From an uncultured Ruminococcus sp. (GTDB lineage: Bacteria > Bacillota > Clostridia > Oscillospirales > CAG-272), in contig CADBTH010000044.1 in the NCBI GenBank assembly GCA_902797495.1, forward strand, positions 1-9,668: a stretch of DNA of 9,668 nucleotides. Direction: 5' to 3'. The translations under genes and the position numbers were made by a program. How positions within the stretch are numbered: the first letter of the stretch is position 1; each line of letters opens with the position of its first letter. Below the pieces are notes generated by a model. The model did not search any database and was not told where the DNA came from. It saw only the letters and a program-made list of their open reading frames with translations. This document shows, piece after piece, positions 7,251 to 9,668 of the stretch.

Positions 7251-7281
7251 TATGCGTATTTTTATGCAAATTGTATGCAAA
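7251..7281. promoter_or_regulatory. ATGC repeats with an ARG-box-like sequence
   Basis: ATGC occurs at 7252, 7264 and 7275, spaced 12 and 11 bases, close to one helical turn each. The minus strand of the left part reads TGCATAAAAATACGCA, which resembles the Bacillus ARG-box core TGAATAAAAAT. The site lies between the two divergent promoters, about 55-85 bases upstream of the argG -35 box. An operator for ArgR or another regulator is possible; the match is partial. Confidence 0.3.
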
Positions 7282-7336
7282 CGGCACGCCTTCTATAATA
7301 ATTAATGATAATTGGTACAAATTTGGCGCTCGGCTA

Positions 7337-7365
7337 TTGACAAGTTTATCCGCTTGGTGTATAAT
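7337..7365 (+). promoter_or_regulatory. Sigma-A promoter of argGH
   Basis: TTGACA (7337-7342) and TATAAT (7360-7365) are separated by 17 bases, a perfect consensus match. The expected start is near 7372, giving a leader of about 46 bases that contains a candidate ARG box and an AAGGAG ribosome site (7404-7409). A strong promoter with an operator inside the transcribed leader fits repressor control. Confidence 0.85.
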
Positions 7366-7373
7366 TATCCACA
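7365..7373 (+). other. Exact DnaA-box sequence at the argG transcript start
   Basis: TTATCCACA matches the DnaA-box consensus fully and overlaps the last base of the -10 box and the predicted transcript start. A 7-of-9 match, TTATCCGCT, sits at 7346-7354 in the promoter spacer. Chance is a real possibility for one nine-base match in a window this size. Confidence 0.3.
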
Positions 7374-7388
7374 CAATAAACGTTTTCG

Positions 7389-7402
7389 TGAATATTTACA
7401 CA
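7389..7402 (+). promoter_or_regulatory. Candidate ARG box (ArgR operator) in the argG leader
   Basis: TGAATATTTACACA matches 12 of 14 core positions of the ARG box (TGAAT, four A/T, ATTCA). It lies between the predicted transcript start and the ribosome site of argG, so bound ArgR would block transcription. That argGH is an arginine-synthesis operon makes this the expected regulator, but no argR gene is in the window. Confidence 0.5.
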
Positions 7403-7417
7403 TAAGGAGAAACAGAA

Positions 7418-8656
7418 ATGAATAAATCCGATATCAAAAAAGTAGTGCTTGCATATTCGGGAGGACTCGACACGTCGATAATCATCCCGTGGCTCAAAGA
7501 GAATTACAACGACTGCGAGGTCATCGCGGTGTCCGGAAACGTCGGTCAGGGAACGGAGCTTGACGGGCTCGAGGAAAAGGCGATAAAAACGGGAGCTTCA
7601 AAGCTCTATATAGAAGACCTCACGGACGAGTTCGTAAACGATTTCATAATCCCGACCGTTAAGGCGGGAGCAGTCTACGAAGACTACAAGCTCGGAACTT
7701 CCTTCGCCCGTCCGATAATCGCGAAGAGGCTCGCCGAGATCGCGATCAAGGAAGGCGCGGACGCGATCTGTCACGGATGCACCGGCAAGGGCAACGACCA
7801 GGTACGCTTCGAGCTCGCGATCCAGCACTTCGCTCCCGGCATGAAGATCATCGCTCCGTGGCGCGAATGGAGCATCAAGTCCCGCGAGGAGGAGATCGAC
7901 TACGCCGAGGCGCACAACGTTCCCCTCAAGATCAACCGCGAGACGAACTATTCCAAGGACAAGAACCTCTGGCACCTCTCTCACGAGGGACTCGACCTCG
8001 AGGACGCGGGGAACGAACCGCAGTACGAAAAAGAGGGATTTCTCGAGATGTGCGTCTCTCCGCTGATGGCTCCCGACGTGCCCGAGTACCTGACTCTCGA
8101 CTTTGAAGCAGGCGTTCCCGTCGCGCTGAACGAGAAGAAAATGAGCGCGAAGGAGATCGTTCTCGCCCTCAACGAGATAGGCGGGCGCAACGGAGTGGGC
8201 CTGCTCGACATCATCGAAAACCGTCTTGTCGGAATGAAGTGCCGCGGAGTATACGAGACGCCCGGCGGCGACATCCTCTATTTCGCTCACAACTATCTCG
8301 AGACGATGTGCCTCGACAAAATGACGATGCACGAGAAGGCGAAGATCGCGATCACGTTCGCAGAGCTCGTCTACAACGGGCAGTGGTACACGCCCCTCCG
8401 CGAGGCGCTCTCCGCTTTCGTCGACAAGACTCAGGAGAACGTGACAGGCAAGGTAAAGCTGAAGCTCTACAAGGGCAACATCATAAAGGCGGGCGTATGG
8501 AGCGACTACTCCCTCTACAGCGAGGAGATCGCGACGTTCGGCGAGGATCACGTATACAATCAGGCTGACTCCGCGGGATTCATCAATCTCTACGGTCTGC
8601 CGATCAAGGTAAAGGCTCAGCTCGATCTGAAAAACGGAAAGAATCTGTTCGAATAA
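7418..8656 (+). CDS. argG: Argininosuccinate synthase
   Basis: 412 residues, close to the family norm. ArgG joins citrulline and aspartate at the cost of ATP (to AMP and pyrophosphate), giving argininosuccinate in the cytoplasm. Seen: the ATP-binding P-loop SGGLDTS at 14-20, the conserved HGCTGKGNDQVRFEL block, and the NLWHLSHEG block with DLEDAGNEP, all in family order. The ATG at 7418 has AAGGAG eight bases upstream. It is the first gene of the argGH operon and is transcribed from the consensus promoter at 7337-7365. One oddity: the segment usually ending DVGQ reads GNVGQ here, with Asn41 in place of Asp; all other key blocks are intact, so an active enzyme is expected. Identification is certain. 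Confidence 0.98.
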   Translation: MNKSDIKKVVLAYSGGLDTSIIIPWLKENYNDCEVIAVSGNVGQGTELDGLEEKAIKTGASKLYIEDLTDEFVNDFIIPTVKAGAVYEDYKLGTSFARPIIAKRLAEIAIKEGADAICHGCTGKGNDQVRFELAIQHFAPGMKIIAPWREWSIKSREEEIDYAEAHNVPLKINRETNYSKDKNLWHLSHEGLDLEDAGNEPQYEKEGFLEMCVSPLMAPDVPEYLTLDFEAGVPVALNEKKMSAKEIVLALNEIGGRNGVGLLDIIENRLVGMKCRGVYETPGGDILYFAHNYLETMCLDKMTMHEKAKIAITFAELVYNGQWYTPLREALSAFVDKTQENVTGKVKLKLYKGNIIKAGVWSDYSLYSEEIATFGEDHVYNQADSAGFINLYGLPIKVKAQLDLKNGKNLFE

Positions 8657-8677
8657 TAAATAATAAGAGGTAACGAC

Positions 8678-9668
8678 GTGGAAAAGCTCTGGGCGGGAAG
8701 GTTCAAAAAGGAACTTGACAAAACTGCAAACGACTTCAATTCTTCAATAAATATCGACTCGAGGATGTACCGTCAGGACGTCAAGGGATCGGTCGCTCAC
8801 GCGGCGATGCTCGGAGCGAAGGGGATAATCCCGCAGGAAGACGCGGACGCGATCATCGCGGGGCTCGAGGGTATCCTCGCCGACATCGATTCCGGCGCGC
8901 TGAAGATAGACCCCGCGTGCGAAGACGTCCATATGTTCGTCGAGAAGGTGCTGACCGAGCGCATCGGCGACGCGGGGAAAAAACTCCACACCGCGCGCAG
9001 CCGCAATGATCAGGTAGCCGTCGACGTGAGGATGTACCTGCGCGACGAGATGGAGACTGTGACGAAGCTGCTGAAGGGTCTGATATCCGTCATCACCGAC
9101 AAGGCGGAGGCGCACAAGGACGCGGTCATGCCCGGATATACTCATCTTCAGAGGGCTCAGCCGATAACGTTCGCGCATCATCTGCTCGCTTACGCGATGA
9201 TGTTCTGCCGCGACGTTACGAGGATCGCGGACGCCGTTAAGAGGATGAACGTAAGTCCTCTCGGCTCGTGCGCGCTCGCCGGTACGACGTACGCCACCGA
9301 CCGCGCGATGACGGCGGCGGCGCTCGGATTCGACTCCTACTCGCTCAACAGTATCGACGGAGTCTCCGACCGCGACTTCTGCGTGGAGCTTCTCTCGGCG
9401 CTCTCCCTCGTCATGACCCATCTTTCCCGCTTCTCCGAGGAGATCATCCTCTGGTCGAGCTGGGAGTTCAAGTTCGTCGAGCTCGACGACTCATTCACGA
9501 CGGGCTCCAGCATAATGCCTCAGAAAAAGAACTCCGACATGGCGGAGCTCGTCCGCGGTAAGAGCGGCAGGGTGTACGGCGAAATTATGGCGGTGCTCAC
9601 CATGCTGAAAGGCCTCCCCCTCGCGTACAACAAGGATATTCAGGAGCACAAGGAGCTGATCTTCGACG
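8678..9668 (+). CDS. argH: Argininosuccinate lyase (3' part outside window)
   Basis: 330 codons are visible of a usual 450-470, and the frame runs off the right edge. ArgH splits argininosuccinate into arginine and fumarate, completing arginine synthesis; it works as a tetramer in the cytoplasm. Seen: the N-terminal LWAGRF, TARSRNDQV, GYTHLQRAQP with catalytic-region His156, and the fumarate-lyase signature GSSIMPQKKN with Ser277 and Ser278. The start is GTG at 8678, with AGAGG seven bases upstream and the canonical LWAGRF right behind it. It lies 21 bases after argG with no terminator between, so the two are co-transcribed. Near the edge the sequence reads QEHKE, where the family usually has QEDKE (His324 in place of Asp). 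Confidence 0.97.
   Translation, partial: MEKLWAGRFKKELDKTANDFNSSINIDSRMYRQDVKGSVAHAAMLGAKGIIPQEDADAIIAGLEGILADIDSGALKIDPACEDVHMFVEKVLTERIGDAGKKLHTARSRNDQVAVDVRMYLRDEMETVTKLLKGLISVITDKAEAHKDAVMPGYTHLQRAQPITFAHHLLAYAMMFCRDVTRIADAVKRMNVSPLGSCALAGTTYATDRAMTAAALGFDSYSLNSIDGVSDRDFCVELLSALSLVMTHLSRFSEEIILWSSWEFKFVELDDSFTTGSSIMPQKKNSDMAELVRGKSGRVYGEIMAVLTMLKGLPLAYNKDIQEHKELIFD

Noticed and set aside
7117..7374. N-terminal extension of the HAD phosphatase
   Set aside because: The upstream in-frame starts lie at or beyond the predicted promoter (the ATG at 7176 is inside the -10 box), and HAD motif I belongs near the N-terminus.
7598..8551. Long open frame of 317 codons on the minus strand across argG
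   Set aside because: It lies fully opposite a certain argG, is Val-, Arg- and Leu-rich without recognisable motifs, and follows from the codon bias of the real gene.
1..9668. tRNA, rRNA, CRISPR array, insertion sequence, transposase or phage genes
   Set aside because: I read for clover-leaf ends, regular spaced repeats, terminal inverted repeats and transposase or integrase motifs and saw none.

Overview
The window looks like chromosomal DNA of an anaerobic, plant- or host-glycan-using member of the Bacillota, most likely a Clostridia-type gut or rumen bacterium. The evidence is two secreted proteins with type I dockerins, near-consensus sigma-A promoters in AT-rich gaps, AAGGAG-like ribosome sites and moderately GC-rich coding sequence. 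No marker in the window fixes the genus.

Layout. (1) Positions 1-5244, minus strand: a two-gene operon read right to left. The first gene (5244 to 2686) encodes an 852-residue secreted protein with an N-terminal dockerin, two copies of a beta-rich module and a large C-terminal region that I cannot assign. Sixteen bases later comes a secreted SGNH/GDSL esterase (2669 to beyond the left edge) with two further copies of the same module and a C-terminal dockerin that runs to the edge. A TTGACA-17-TATAAT promoter (5298-5326) drives the pair. (2) Positions 5352-7116, minus strand: a Cof-type HAD phosphatase followed by a diacylglycerol/lipid kinase-family protein, with its own promoter (7175-7203) and a rho-independent terminator (5352-5374). 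(3) Positions 7117-7417: a divergent regulatory gap with one promoter for each direction, two candidate ARG boxes, phased ATGC repeats and an exact DnaA-box sequence. (4) Positions 7418-9668, plus strand: argG followed by argH, the last two steps of arginine synthesis; argH is cut by the right edge.

Function. The dockerin pair probably supplies an esterase and an unassigned glycan-directed protein to a scaffoldin complex encoded elsewhere; no cohesin gene is in the window. argGH is ordinary housekeeping, probably under ArgR control. The most interesting material is the dockerin operon: a module family shared by two co-transcribed proteins (four copies in all) and a C-terminal region of about 300 residues with no function I can name.
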